Origin: AC-69 sp035701505
GTDB lineage: Bacteria; Actinomycetota; UBA4738; HRBIN12
NCBI GenBank assembly: GCA_035701505.1
Contig: DASSSA010000117.1
Location: 1-54,632, forward strand
DNA: 54,632 nt
Direction: 5' to 3'
Shown here: in pieces, positions 1-6,698 of the stretch
Layout: every line of letters starts with the position of its first letter
How positions within the stretch are numbered: position 1 is the first letter of the stretch
Translations under genes and position numbers: made by a program
The notes under the pieces: generated by a model
Databases searched by the model: none
What the model was told of the DNA's origin: nothing
Seen by the model: only the letters and a program-made list of their open reading frames with translations

Positions 1-261
1 CCACTGCGGGACCTGCCGGCGGAGCTGCGGCACCGGGACCGGCACCCCGATCGTCTCTCGCACCAGGTACAGCACGGCCACGATGGCGATGAGGAGGGCC
101 CAGCCTCCCCTCCATGGAGCGCCGAGCAGCGAGCCCGCGGCACCGAGGATCGCCCCGAAGGCCGCCGCGGACGCCACCGCGCCCGTCACGTGGAGCGCCA
201 CGCATCCGGCCCACCTTCCGGCTCGTCCCCCGTGGACCACGGGGGTGATGGTCTCCACCAT
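1..261 (-). CDS. Integral membrane protein of a MauD-type redox cluster (partial, C-terminus outside window)
   Basis: The reading frame opens with ATG at 261 and runs off the left edge without a stop, giving 87 residues. The N-terminus (MVETITPVVHGGRAG) is followed by two hydrophobic segments, roughly residues 19-48 and 53-65, then a Pro-rich basic stretch ending RRQVPQW. It lies 9 bases past the end of a short ORF and directly downstream of the Cys-rich Tat protein and the MauD-like gene, so it probably belongs to the same operon. The context suggests a membrane electron carrier or cofactor-maturation protein of MauF, MauE or CcdA type. Too little is visible to assign a family, so the function is inferred from neighbours only. 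Confidence 0.55.
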   Translation of the reverse strand, partial: MVETITPVVHGGRAGRWAGCVALHVTGAVASAAAFGAILGAAGSLLGAPWRGGWALLIAIVAVLYLVRETIGVPVPVPQLRRQVPQW

Positions 262-270
262 CGACAGCCC

Positions 271-348
271 TCAGGGACCGAAGAGCGTGGAGACGCCGGC
301 GACGATCGACGCGACGATCACGGTGATCGTCACGGGCTCGCTCAACAT
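271..348 (-). CDS. Possible 25-residue membrane peptide
   Basis: An ATG overlaps the stop codon of the upstream Cys-rich protein gene. It opens a 25-codon frame whose product is almost entirely hydrophobic after a short polar start (MLSEPVTITVIVASIVAG). Stop-start overlap in a compact operon favours translation, but nothing else supports it and a peptide this short can arise by chance. I recognise no family. Confidence 0.25.
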   Translation of the reverse strand: MLSEPVTITVIVASIVAGVSTLFGP

Positions 349-869
349 GCCACGTTGAGCTCCCGGTACGCGATGCAGAACACTCGAAGGGCGCCCGGGC
401 AGTACCCACGGACCGAGGCGTCCCCGTTGATCCTGATCCTCGAACTCGAGCAGCAGTCCTGGATGTGGCGGACGCGCCCGTCGCAGCATCGGCTCCAACC
501 ACCGCCGTACCGAGGATCCTTCACCCCCGGATAGTCATCGGGGACCCGCTCTTGGCAGATCTTCCGCCGTCGCTGTCGGCGGTTCGTGTAGATGCGGCCG
601 TCGTCGTCCACCGGATAGCCGTGCACCGGGTGCACCGGGTAACCGAACGCGTCAACCCGGGTGAGCGGGGCGAACGGGTGGGGACAGGATCCCGTGGTGT
701 ACAGGTGGCCGCAGATATGGTGCGCCTCCGCCCGCTCGGGAGCGAGGGCGACGGCGACGAAGGACCCGCCCGCCAAGGCCACCACGGCCCGTCCAACCCT
801 GCCCAGGAACGAGCGCCTGCTCGTCCTGCGAGCGAGCTCGACGGGCATGCGGGCGAGCTCGTGGCGCAT
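342..869 (-). CDS. Tat-exported cysteine-rich protein, MauA-like but lacking the TTQ tryptophans
   Basis: The 175-residue product has a Tat-type leader: SRRSFLG near residues 17-23, then a hydrophobic stretch ending before ERAEAHH. The mature part holds ten cysteines, several paired (SRCCDG, IQDCC), as in the disulfide-rich light chain of methylamine dehydrogenase (MauA). MauA makes its tryptophan tryptophylquinone cofactor from two Trp residues, and only one Trp is present here (GGGWSRCC), so it cannot be a normal MADH light chain. The start ATG overlaps the stop of the MauD-like gene by one base (TGATG), implying translational coupling. The likely role is a periplasmic or cell-surface disulfide-rich redox protein; its substrate is unknown. 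Confidence 0.7.
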   Translation of the reverse strand: MRHELARMPVELARRTSRRSFLGRVGRAVVALAGGSFVAVALAPERAEAHHICGHLYTTGSCPHPFAPLTRVDAFGYPVHPVHGYPVDDDGRIYTNRRQRRRKICQERVPDDYPGVKDPRYGGGWSRCCDGRVRHIQDCCSSSRIRINGDASVRGYCPGALRVFCIAYRELNVAC

Positions 870-1381
870 CAGCCGGCCCGGGCCTCCTGGAGCTCAGAGG
901 ACATCCGGCGGGCGGCCGTGTCGACCAGCCCTTCCAGCTGTTCCAGGTCGTTCACCGTGCCCTTGGCCCTGACGACCCCCGACGGGTCGAGGATCACGAC
1001 GAACGGAACGCCCGGGACGGCCCAGGCACGCTCGGCCTCCGGATCGGACACGATCTGGGGGACCAGCCTCGCCGCCTCCGCCGCCGCGGGGACCGACGGG
1101 CGGACCTGCTCGCACACCGGACAGGTCGAGGACTCGAACACCACCAGGCGGCCATCCCCAGGACCTCCCAGGTCAACGGCAGAGCCGTCCGCCGCCCTAA
1201 CCCGCAGAAGGGGCGGCGTCTGGCCGAGCGGCGGCCCCTCGTCGTCGATCTCCAGAGCGCCGAGGGGGCCGAGCCGAAGGTGCAACACGCCGACCTGGCG
1301 GGCCAGGGCCACGACCACGACGCCCAGGGCGATGAGCAGGAGCCACTGGACGGCGAATGCTGCCATCCACCACCCCGGCAA
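869..1381 (-). CDS. MauD/TlpA-like membrane-anchored thioredoxin-fold protein
   Basis: The 170-residue protein starts with one membrane anchor (residues about 5-27) followed by a thioredoxin-like domain with a CPVC active-site motif (ESSTCPVCEQVRP, around residue 88) and a cis-Pro region (VPGVPFVVI). MauD proteins are thiol-disulfide oxidoreductases that help methylamine dehydrogenase light chain form its disulfides. Here the gene is coupled to a Cys-rich Tat-exported protein, the obvious client. It starts 3 bases after the stop of the repeat-protein gene upstream. Family assignment rests on fold, motif and neighbours; no MADH large subunit is in view. Confidence 0.75.
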   Translation of the reverse strand: MPGWWMAAFAVQWLLLIALGVVVVALARQVGVLHLRLGPLGALEIDDEGPPLGQTPPLLRVRAADGSAVDLGGPGDGRLVVFESSTCPVCEQVRPSVPAAAEAARLVPQIVSDPEAERAWAVPGVPFVVILDPSGVVRAKGTVNDLEQLEGLVDTAARRMSSELQEARAG

Positions 1382-1384
1382 GCG

Positions 1385-2005
1385 CTAGGCCTCCTCCTGC
1401 GCGGGGACGGTCTCGACCTCGGTCAGATCCACGAAGGGGAGCTTCTCCGGGGCCATCCAGGTCGGCTCCCCCTTCTTGTCCATGAACTGGATCACCGGCG
1501 TGCCCTCCGCCGTGAGTCCCATGATGGCCCTGAGCTCGCCGTCTTTGTTCAGCAGGCGCAGGATGGGCGAACCTTCGGCTGCCAGTCCCAGCCTGGCCCG
1601 CACCTTCCCATCCTCGTCCTGGAGCGAGATGGTGGGAGATCCTTGCTGGGCCAGGCTGTACACGAAACCGAGCTGCCCGTCCTTGTTCCGGAGCGCGAGC
1701 GTCGGCGAGCCCTCGGTCGACAGTCCGAACTTCGCCCGAACCTTCCCGTTGTGGTCCACCATGGCCATGCTGGCCGAGCCGTCGGAGAACAGGCCGAAGG
1801 TCGCTCGGACCTTTCCCTCGTCGTCGGCGATGGCCAGGCCGGCGGAGCCATCGAGCTGAACCCCGAACCGGGCCCGCAGCCGCTCGTCCGGGCCGTAGAA
1901 CGCAACGAAGGGCGAGTCGTCGTTCGTCACGCCAAGACGTGCCCGCACTCGCCCCTGCGAATCCTCGACCTCGATCTCGCCGGTGCGTACGACGCGTTTC
2001 TTCAT
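1385..2005 (-). CDS. Protein of seven 23-residue repeats, function unknown
   Basis: The ATG at 2005 is chosen over an in-frame start at 2050 because GAGGGG lies about 7 bases before it and MKKRVVRTGEI looks like a natural N-terminus. The 206-residue product is nearly all tandem repeat: seven units of about 23 residues with the pattern [K/R]VRAxxGLxxxGSPxLxLxDxDG. Alternating hydrophobic positions and Gly-Asn-Asp turns suggest a beta-solenoid or beta-roll. It has no signal peptide, membrane segment or cysteines. It probably heads the operon with the MauD-like and Cys-rich genes (3-base gap). I do not recognise a functional family. Confidence 0.65.
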   Translation of the reverse strand: MKKRVVRTGEIEVEDSQGRVRARLGVTNDDSPFVAFYGPDERLRARFGVQLDGSAGLAIADDEGKVRATFGLFSDGSASMAMVDHNGKVRAKFGLSTEGSPTLALRNKDGQLGFVYSLAQQGSPTISLQDEDGKVRARLGLAAEGSPILRLLNKDGELRAIMGLTAEGTPVIQFMDKKGEPTWMAPEKLPFVDLTEVETVPAQEEA

Positions 2006-2211
2006 GGCTCTGCCCCTCGCTGCCAGCCACCCGGTGCTCATCGCTAGCATGCCGTGACCGGCAACCTATCGCAAAGTACCCGCCTACCGGCAGGGGTCAA
2101 GCACATCGAGGACGCGCCGGGCACGAGTACGGGAAAGCGAGAAGCCGCCAGAACCCGAAGGTCCCAGCGGCCTCTCGTGCCGGACTGTACGGGCCACCGG
2201 CGTCCTGGGTC

Positions 2212-2228
2212 AAGCGGGGATCCCGCTT
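2212..2228 (-). terminator. Hairpin downstream of menC
   Basis: A perfect 7-bp inverted repeat (AAGCGGG, 3-base loop, CCCGCTT) begins 5 bases after the menC stop on the minus strand. It lacks a clear U tract, so it may stabilise the 3' end or act as an L-shaped terminator. Confidence 0.45.
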
Positions 2229-2232
2229 CTTG

Positions 2233-3345
2233 TCACTCTTTCTTCAGGACTTCCGTCCGCAGGGTGCACTGGGCAAGCCGGTCGGGCCGAGGGTCCACCC
2301 CGATGCCCGGGCCTCCCGGGACCGCCATCGTCCCGTCGGGATCCATGCGGAACGGTTCGGTGATGTCCTCGAGGAAGTACCGCTCGCTCGCGCTGGTGTC
2401 ACCGGGGAGCACGAAACCGGGCAGGGAGGCGAGCGCCAGGTTGGTGGCCCTGCCGATCCCGGTCTCGAGCATCCCCCCGCACCAGACGGGGACCCCTCGA
2501 GGAAGGAGGGCGTCGTGGATCCGCTTGGCCTCTCCCAGCCCGCCCACCCTGCCCTGCTTGATGTTCACGATGCGACACGACCCGAGCTCGATCGCCGCCT
2601 CGGCATCGGCGGCCGATCGTATCGACTCGTCGAGGCAGATGTCGGTCCGGATCTCCCGCTGGAGCCTCGAGTGCTCCACCAAGTCGTCCTGATGGAGGGG
2701 CTGCTCCACCATCAGCAGCTCGAAGGCATCGAGCGCCCGGAGGGTCTCGACATCGCCGAGCGAATAGGCCGCGTTCGCATCGACCGAGAGCGCGGCCTCC
2801 GGGTTCGCCTCCCGTGCCGCGGCGACACGCTCGATGTCGAGGCCCGGCTGGATCTTCAGCTTGACCCGGCGATATCCATCGGCCAGGTACCCGGCCACCT
2901 GCTCCAGGAGCTGCTCGGTGCTCGGTGGGATGCCGACCGAAACGCCGCATGCCACACGGTCCTTGTCGGCGCCGAGGTACGCGGCGAGGGATTCGCCGCG
3001 GGCCCGGAGCTCCGCATCCAGGACCGCGTTCGACAGCGCGGCCTTGGCCATCGGGTGGCCCCGGACGAAAGCGAAGATGTGCTCGAGGTCCTCGGCCCGG
3101 GTGTCGCCGGCCTGAAAGAGCGCCGGAGCCAGGAAGTCCCGCAGGAGGAGCCAAGCTCCCTCGTTGAACTCCTCGGAGAAGCCGGGGTTGGGCCCGGCGA
3201 CGCATTCGCCCCACCCCTCGGCGTCATCAGTGTCCACCCTGGCCAGAATGCATTCCTTCTCCGTCTCCTGGCCGAAGCTCGTTCGGAACGGGCGTACGAG
3301 GGGAAGCCTGATCAGGCGGAGCTCGATGGCTCGAACGACGGTCAT
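2233..3345 (-). CDS. menC: o-Succinylbenzoate synthase (enolase superfamily)
   Basis: The 370-residue product has the enolase-superfamily muconate/OSB-synthase pattern. A capping N-domain leads into the barrel with the KxK base motif (VKLKIQPG), then metal ligands in VDANAAYS, VEQP and DESI, and the second Lys in NIKQGRVGG. It would dehydrate SHCHC to o-succinylbenzoate in menaquinone synthesis. ATG 3345 is used because it overlaps the upstream GNAT stop (ATGA); an in-frame extension to 3477 lies inside that gene. The remaining menaquinone genes lie about 24 kb away in this window, which supports OSB synthase over N-acylamino acid racemase, although members of this family can do both. Confidence 0.85.
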   Translation of the reverse strand: MTVVRAIELRLIRLPLVRPFRTSFGQETEKECILARVDTDDAEGWGECVAGPNPGFSEEFNEGAWLLLRDFLAPALFQAGDTRAEDLEHIFAFVRGHPMAKAALSNAVLDAELRARGESLAAYLGADKDRVACGVSVGIPPSTEQLLEQVAGYLADGYRRVKLKIQPGLDIERVAAAREANPEAALSVDANAAYSLGDVETLRALDAFELLMVEQPLHQDDLVEHSRLQREIRTDICLDESIRSAADAEAAIELGSCRIVNIKQGRVGGLGEAKRIHDALLPRGVPVWCGGMLETGIGRATNLALASLPGFVLPGDTSASERYFLEDITEPFRMDPDGTMAVPGGPGIGVDPRPDRLAQCTLRTEVLKKE

Positions 3346-4199
3346 GCAGGTCCGTCGGCCGCGGCTGCGCGAGCCGTGAGGACATACCCCGGGCCGTCGG
3401 GGTCGCGGGTGAAGCCCACCACGATCATCCCCAGCTCGAAGCACGTATCGAGGACATCGCCCACGGCGTCTCGCCACTCCGAGGCGAGCGCCGGATCCCG
3501 CTCCTTGAGGCCCACGTAGTCAGCCGGGACCCCCACCCGAAGGCTCCCGCCTGCGGCGAGGGCTGGCTCCTCCCCCCGCTCCGGCGTGGGCATCTCGAGC
3601 GGCCCGCTTGCGCGGAGCGCGTCGACGTGCGGACCGGGTGGGCTCGTGGAACTGCCGATCGCCCGATCCAGATCCCACCTCACGACGAGCCGATCGCTCC
3701 GCTCGCCGCGGTTCAGCGCATCGCTCATCGCACCGTAGAAGTCGCGATGGAACCGGTCGCACTGCACCCCCAGCTTGTTCAGGTTGAAGTGGGCGTTTCG
3801 GGCCTGCAGCGGATCGAACGTCCATCGGATCACGCGATAGCCCGCCCCCAGGGCCTGGGCCCGTTGGGCGAGCTTCAGTGCGAACCCCACACCACCGGAC
3901 CGCGACCCTGGGAGCACCGCCAGCATGTGCGAATGAACGTGGGGTCCGTCCCCGTCCAGCGCCATCCACCCGAGCACGTACCCCACGAGCTCGTCGCCTC
4001 GGAAGGCTCCGTATGGGATGTTCCCGCTGTCGGCCAAGGCCCGGATCATCTCCCGAGGGACCAGCTGGTACTCGCCCCACGTCGCCACCATGACCCGGAG
4101 GATCCTGTCGGCATCCTCGAGCGTCGTGAGGAGCCGGAGCTCAACGCCGGCTGCTCTGGCGGCGTCCTCCGCCAGCATCCGGGCCGCGTTCAACGCCAT
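3342..4199 (-). CDS. GNAT-superfamily acetyltransferase-like protein (COG3375-type)
   Basis: The 285-residue product carries a GNAT-like core: a GYVLGW strand, then LAVLPGSRSGGVGFALK as the acetyl-CoA loop (normally R/QxxGxG), followed by a long C-terminal extension. ATG 4199 (MALNAARM) is preferred to an upstream in-frame start at 4265, which would overlap a terminator-like hairpin. It is coupled to menC by an ATGA overlap. I recall related GNAT-like proteins of this length next to menC in other bacteria, but substrate and role are unknown. A TAGACT -10-like box lies about 14 bases before the start. Confidence 0.7.
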   Translation of the reverse strand: MALNAARMLAEDAARAAGVELRLLTTLEDADRILRVMVATWGEYQLVPREMIRALADSGNIPYGAFRGDELVGYVLGWMALDGDGPHVHSHMLAVLPGSRSGGVGFALKLAQRAQALGAGYRVIRWTFDPLQARNAHFNLNKLGVQCDRFHRDFYGAMSDALNRGERSDRLVVRWDLDRAIGSSTSPPGPHVDALRASGPLEMPTPERGEEPALAAGGSLRVGVPADYVGLKERDPALASEWRDAVGDVLDTCFELGMIVVGFTRDPDGPGYVLTARAAAADGPA

Positions 4200-4244
4200 G
4201 GCGCGGGCGAGTCTATCCCGCGACCGATAAGGGCCAGGACAGGA

Positions 4245-4274
4245 AAGGGCCCGCGCCGTCGGCACGGGCCCCTT
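4245..4274 (-). terminator. GC-rich terminator hairpin
   Basis: A strong hairpin (arms AAGGGCCCG and CGGGCCCCTT with a short inner stem) lies between the 58-residue membrane protein and the GNAT gene. On the minus strand it is followed by TTTCCT. It probably ends the tRNA-Ile / small-protein transcript. Confidence 0.6.
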
Positions 4275-4298
4275 GGTCTATCTCACTTCGCCCGAGAT

Positions 4299-4475
4299 CT
4301 AGCCGCCCTGGGGAGGCGGAAGCTCCTGCCATTCGTCCTCGCCGAAGTCCTGCCCTCGGCGACGCTTGAAGAACGTCACCACCCCGGCCACGATCGCGCC
4401 GATGAACGCAAGGCGGAGGAGCTTTCCGAAGAACCCGCGCTTCTTCTTCTGTTCGGATCCGGTGTCCTCACCCAT
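4299..4475 (-). CDS. 58-residue single-span membrane protein
   Basis: This short gene has a good ribosome binding site (AGGAGA, about 9 bases before ATG 4475). The product starts with a polar, Lys-rich segment (MGEDTGSEQKKKRG), then one membrane helix (LLRLAFIGAIVAGVVTFF), then KRRRGQ and an acidic tail. Positive charge on both flanks leaves topology open. It begins 22 bases after the 3' end of tRNA-Ile and is followed by a terminator hairpin, so it is probably transcribed with the tRNA. Function unknown. Confidence 0.7.
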   Translation of the reverse strand: MGEDTGSEQKKKRGFFGKLLRLAFIGAIVAGVVTFFKRRRGQDFGEDEWQELPPPQGG

Positions 4476-4497
4476 CAGGCTTTCTCTCCTTTCACAG

Positions 4498-4572
4498 TGG
4501 GCCTGGTTGGACTTGAACCAACGACCTCATCCTTATCAGGGATGCGCTCTAACCGTGCTGAGCTACAGGCCC
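4498..4572 (-). tRNA. tRNA-Ile (anticodon GAU)
   Basis: The 75-nt cloverleaf folds fully. The acceptor pairs GGGCCTG with CAGGCCC, the D stem GCTC with GAGC, the anticodon stem CATCC with GGATG around the loop CTGATAA (anticodon GAT), and the T stem GTTGG with CCAAC around TTCAAGT. The discriminator is A and CCA is not encoded, so the CCA-adding enzyme (45617-47038) must complete it. A tRNA-Ile after gyrA and DUF3566 is typical of Actinomycetota; the tRNA-Ala that often follows is absent. Confidence 0.97.
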
Positions 4573-4612
4573 CGAAGGAGCCGCCCGATGACCTCCCGCC
4601 CGGCCCTGGGCA

Positions 4613-4642
4613 AGCCTACGCATGGCTCGAACAGGCTGTCAA
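4613..4642 (-). promoter_or_regulatory. Promoter of tRNA-Ile
   Basis: On the minus strand a consensus -35 TTGACA (4642-4637) and a -10 TAGGCT (4618-4613) are separated by 18 bases, about 40 bases before the mature tRNA 5' end. Confidence 0.8.
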
Positions 4643-4688
4643 TGTTGGGCCTGACCTGCGCTTTCTCGGTTCCGAGCCGTCCGCGGCG

Positions 4689-5156
4689 TCAGTGCCGCTC
4701 GGCCAGCGTGACCTCGATCCCGCCGATCACCTCGGCGATGAGGTTGTACAGGAATGCGATGAACACGTTGATCAGCGACCAGATGACCACCATGAACAGG
4801 CCGAGCACCGTGAGCCGGGCGAAGATCCAGCCTCCGTTGATGGAGAACGACTTGTCGGCGGGCCACAGGTGGCGGACGAACTCGGTGACGTGGTCGAGAG
4901 CTCCCACCGCTCCCAGCATCCCGTACAGCATGATCAGCGCCAGCAGGATGACGGTCATCACGCATAGGTAGAAGAGCAGGGAGAACTTGAACACCGACCA
5001 CGGCCCGACCTTCCGGAGAACCACCCGGGTCTGACGAGGCCTCTTCCGCGGCGGCCGCCTGATCTCCGGAGGGATGGTGGCGACCACCTCACCCGCAGGC
5101 GCGGCTCTTCTCGCGCCTGCGGGCGTGCGCTCGGTTGCCAGGCTAGGTTCGTCCAT
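4689..5156 (-). CDS. DUF3566 membrane protein downstream of gyrA
   Basis: The 155-residue product has a basic, Pro-rich N-terminal third (about residues 1-50), then two membrane helices (FKFSLLFYLCVMTVILLALI and the VLGLFMVVIWSLINVFIAFL region) characteristic of DUF3566. ATG 5156 (MDEPSLATER) has GAGGAG about 5 bases upstream and is preferred over an in-frame start at 5258. Its place between gyrA and tRNA-Ile is conserved across Actinomycetota. The function is not established. Possible promoter: TTGCCG, 17 bases, TAGAAA upstream. Confidence 0.85.
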   Translation of the reverse strand: MDEPSLATERTPAGARRAAPAGEVVATIPPEIRRPPRKRPRQTRVVLRKVGPWSVFKFSLLFYLCVMTVILLALIMLYGMLGAVGALDHVTEFVRHLWPADKSFSINGGWIFARLTVLGLFMVVIWSLINVFIAFLYNLIAEVIGGIEVTLAERH

Positions 5157-5354
5157 CCGGCTCCTCGGGTACCCCGTCTTTCTACGCGGCCGGAACCCCG
5201 TCGGCAACAACCCTTGACTGGCCCAGGCAGCGGAGAGGTTCCCGGGGGATCCGAACATGACCCGCCGGGTGCTCCTGGACCAGGAGAGCTCCGCCGGCGA
5301 GCGGGCCCGCCACCACGTTCACCGATGCGATTATGGCCCTGCTCGGGGGGTGAC

Positions 5355-6698
5355 GTGGACGACTCACGAACCGACCGGACGGACCTGCGACTGATCCTGG
5401 CCATCCAGGCGCTTCGGGCGTTCCTGTACGGGTTCGGGAGCGTGATCCTGGGAAGCGCCCTGGCGAGCGGAGGTTTGACGGACTTCGAGGTCGGCCTGGT
5501 ATTCACGGCGATGCTCGCGGGCATGGCCGCGAGCTCGATCGCCGTGGGGCTCGCCGGCGACCGGATCGGTCGCCGGCGAGCCTACGCCGGCTTCCTGCTC
5601 CTCATGGGGGCTGCCGGGGCGGTGTTCGCCCTGACACGCTCGATTCCATTGCTCGTCATGGCGGCCCTGACCGGGACGCTGTCGACCGACCCGAACGAGT
5701 CCGGCCCCATCACCTCACTGGAGCAGGCCATGATGGGAGGCGCACCCGCGGCCATCCGGGCCAGGGTGTTCGGGCGCTACAACGCGGTTGCGTACCTGGC
5801 CGGGGCGTTCGGCGCGCTCGCCGCCGGTGGTCCCGATGCCTTCCGGCGCCTGGTCCCCGCCCTCCCCCCGGACCAGCGTTGGCTGCTCGCGTTTCCCGCG
5901 CTTGCGCTCGTCTGCGCGGTCCTCGCTTCGCGCCTGTCCGACCGTGTCGAGTCCGGTGGGGGGCGCGCGGAGGGAGTGGGTCGAAGGGCGGGGGCGCGCG
6001 AGGAGGGTGTAGGTCGAGGAGCGAAGCGACGAGGGGGACCCGCATCCCAGAGCGCGCGCCCCCACCCTCTGGATCATTCGAGGCGAACCGTGATCCGGCT
6101 CGCCGCACTCTTCGGGATGGATTCGTTCGCGGGTGGATTCATCGTCCAGACGTTCATCGTGTTCTGGTTCGGCCGGAAGTTCGGAGCCAGTCCGTCCTCC
6201 ATGGGTCTGGTGTTCTTCGTGGCCGGTCTGCTCCAGGCGGGCTCCTCCATCGCCTCGGGACGGCTTGGCTCCCGGATCGGGCTGCTGAACACGATGGTGT
6301 TCACCCACCTCCCGTCGAACGTGCTCCTGGTGCTGATCCCGTTGATGCCCACGCTCGGGTGGGCGGTGGCCGCCCTCCTCGCGCGGTACGCGCTCTCGCA
6401 GATGGACGTGCCCGCCCGGCAGGCCTACGTCGTCGCAATGGTCGATCCGAGTGAGCGCACCGCTGCGGCCGCATTCACCAACACCGCGAGATATGTGACC
6501 CGCCCGTTCGGGGCGCTGGGCGCGGGGGCCCTGATGGAGCAGGTGGCGGTGGGATCACCGTTCGTGGTCGCCGGCGCCCTGAAGATCGCCTACGACCTGT
6601 GGCTCTATGCGACCTTCCGAAAGGTGCCCCTGCCGAAGGAAGGAATCGCGGCCTCGCTCGCCGAGGCCCCTACTCCTCTTCCAGCTCCGCCTGCGTGA
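5355..6698 (+). CDS. MFS transporter with a repeat-derived central loop
   Basis: The 447-residue product has about twelve hydrophobic segments and the MFS signature loop between helices 2 and 3 (GLAGDRIGRRRAYAG). GTG 5355 is chosen because a G-rich Shine-Dalgarno-like GGGGGG precedes it and translation then starts just before the first helix; earlier in-frame starts add a non-hydrophobic Pro/Gly tail. The loop between helices 6 and 7 is an unusual Gly/Arg-rich stretch encoded by a 112-bp GC-rich segment bounded by inverted repeats. The gene sits on the opposite strand to the gyr operon and its 3' end overlaps gyrA by 29 bases. The substrate is not predictable. Confidence 0.8.
   Translation: MDDSRTDRTDLRLILAIQALRAFLYGFGSVILGSALASGGLTDFEVGLVFTAMLAGMAASSIAVGLAGDRIGRRRAYAGFLLLMGAAGAVFALTRSIPLLVMAALTGTLSTDPNESGPITSLEQAMMGGAPAAIRARVFGRYNAVAYLAGAFGALAAGGPDAFRRLVPALPPDQRWLLAFPALALVCAVLASRLSDRVESGGGRAEGVGRRAGAREEGVGRGAKRRGGPASQSARPHPLDHSRRTVIRLAALFGMDSFAGGFIVQTFIVFWFGRKFGASPSSMGLVFFVAGLLQAGSSIASGRLGSRIGLLNTMVFTHLPSNVLLVLIPLMPTLGWAVAALLARYALSQMDVPARQAYVVAMVDPSERTAAAAFTNTARYVTRPFGALGAGALMEQVAVGSPFVVAGALKIAYDLWLYATFRKVPLPKEGIAASLAEAPTPLPAPPA
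5955..6066. repeat. 112-bp GC-rich element with terminal inverted repeats inside the MFS gene
   Basis: The ends are near-perfect inverted repeats: GGTGGGGGGCGCGCG at 5955-5969 and CGCGCGCCCCCACC at 6053-6066, with one extra G in the left arm. A second GGGGGCGCGCG followed by a GGTCGA-containing segment lies inside. The reading frame stays open, so the segment encodes a Gly/Arg-rich cytoplasmic loop. It looks like a REP- or MITE-type insertion; no other copy was noticed in this window. Confidence 0.5.

Noticed and set aside
342..869. Methylamine dehydrogenase light chain (mauA)
   Set aside because: Only one Trp is present, so the TTQ cofactor cannot form, and no large subunit gene is in view.
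5955..6066. Frameshift or pseudogene in the MFS transporter
   Set aside because: The frame is open throughout and both halves keep MFS features, so the inserted loop is in frame.
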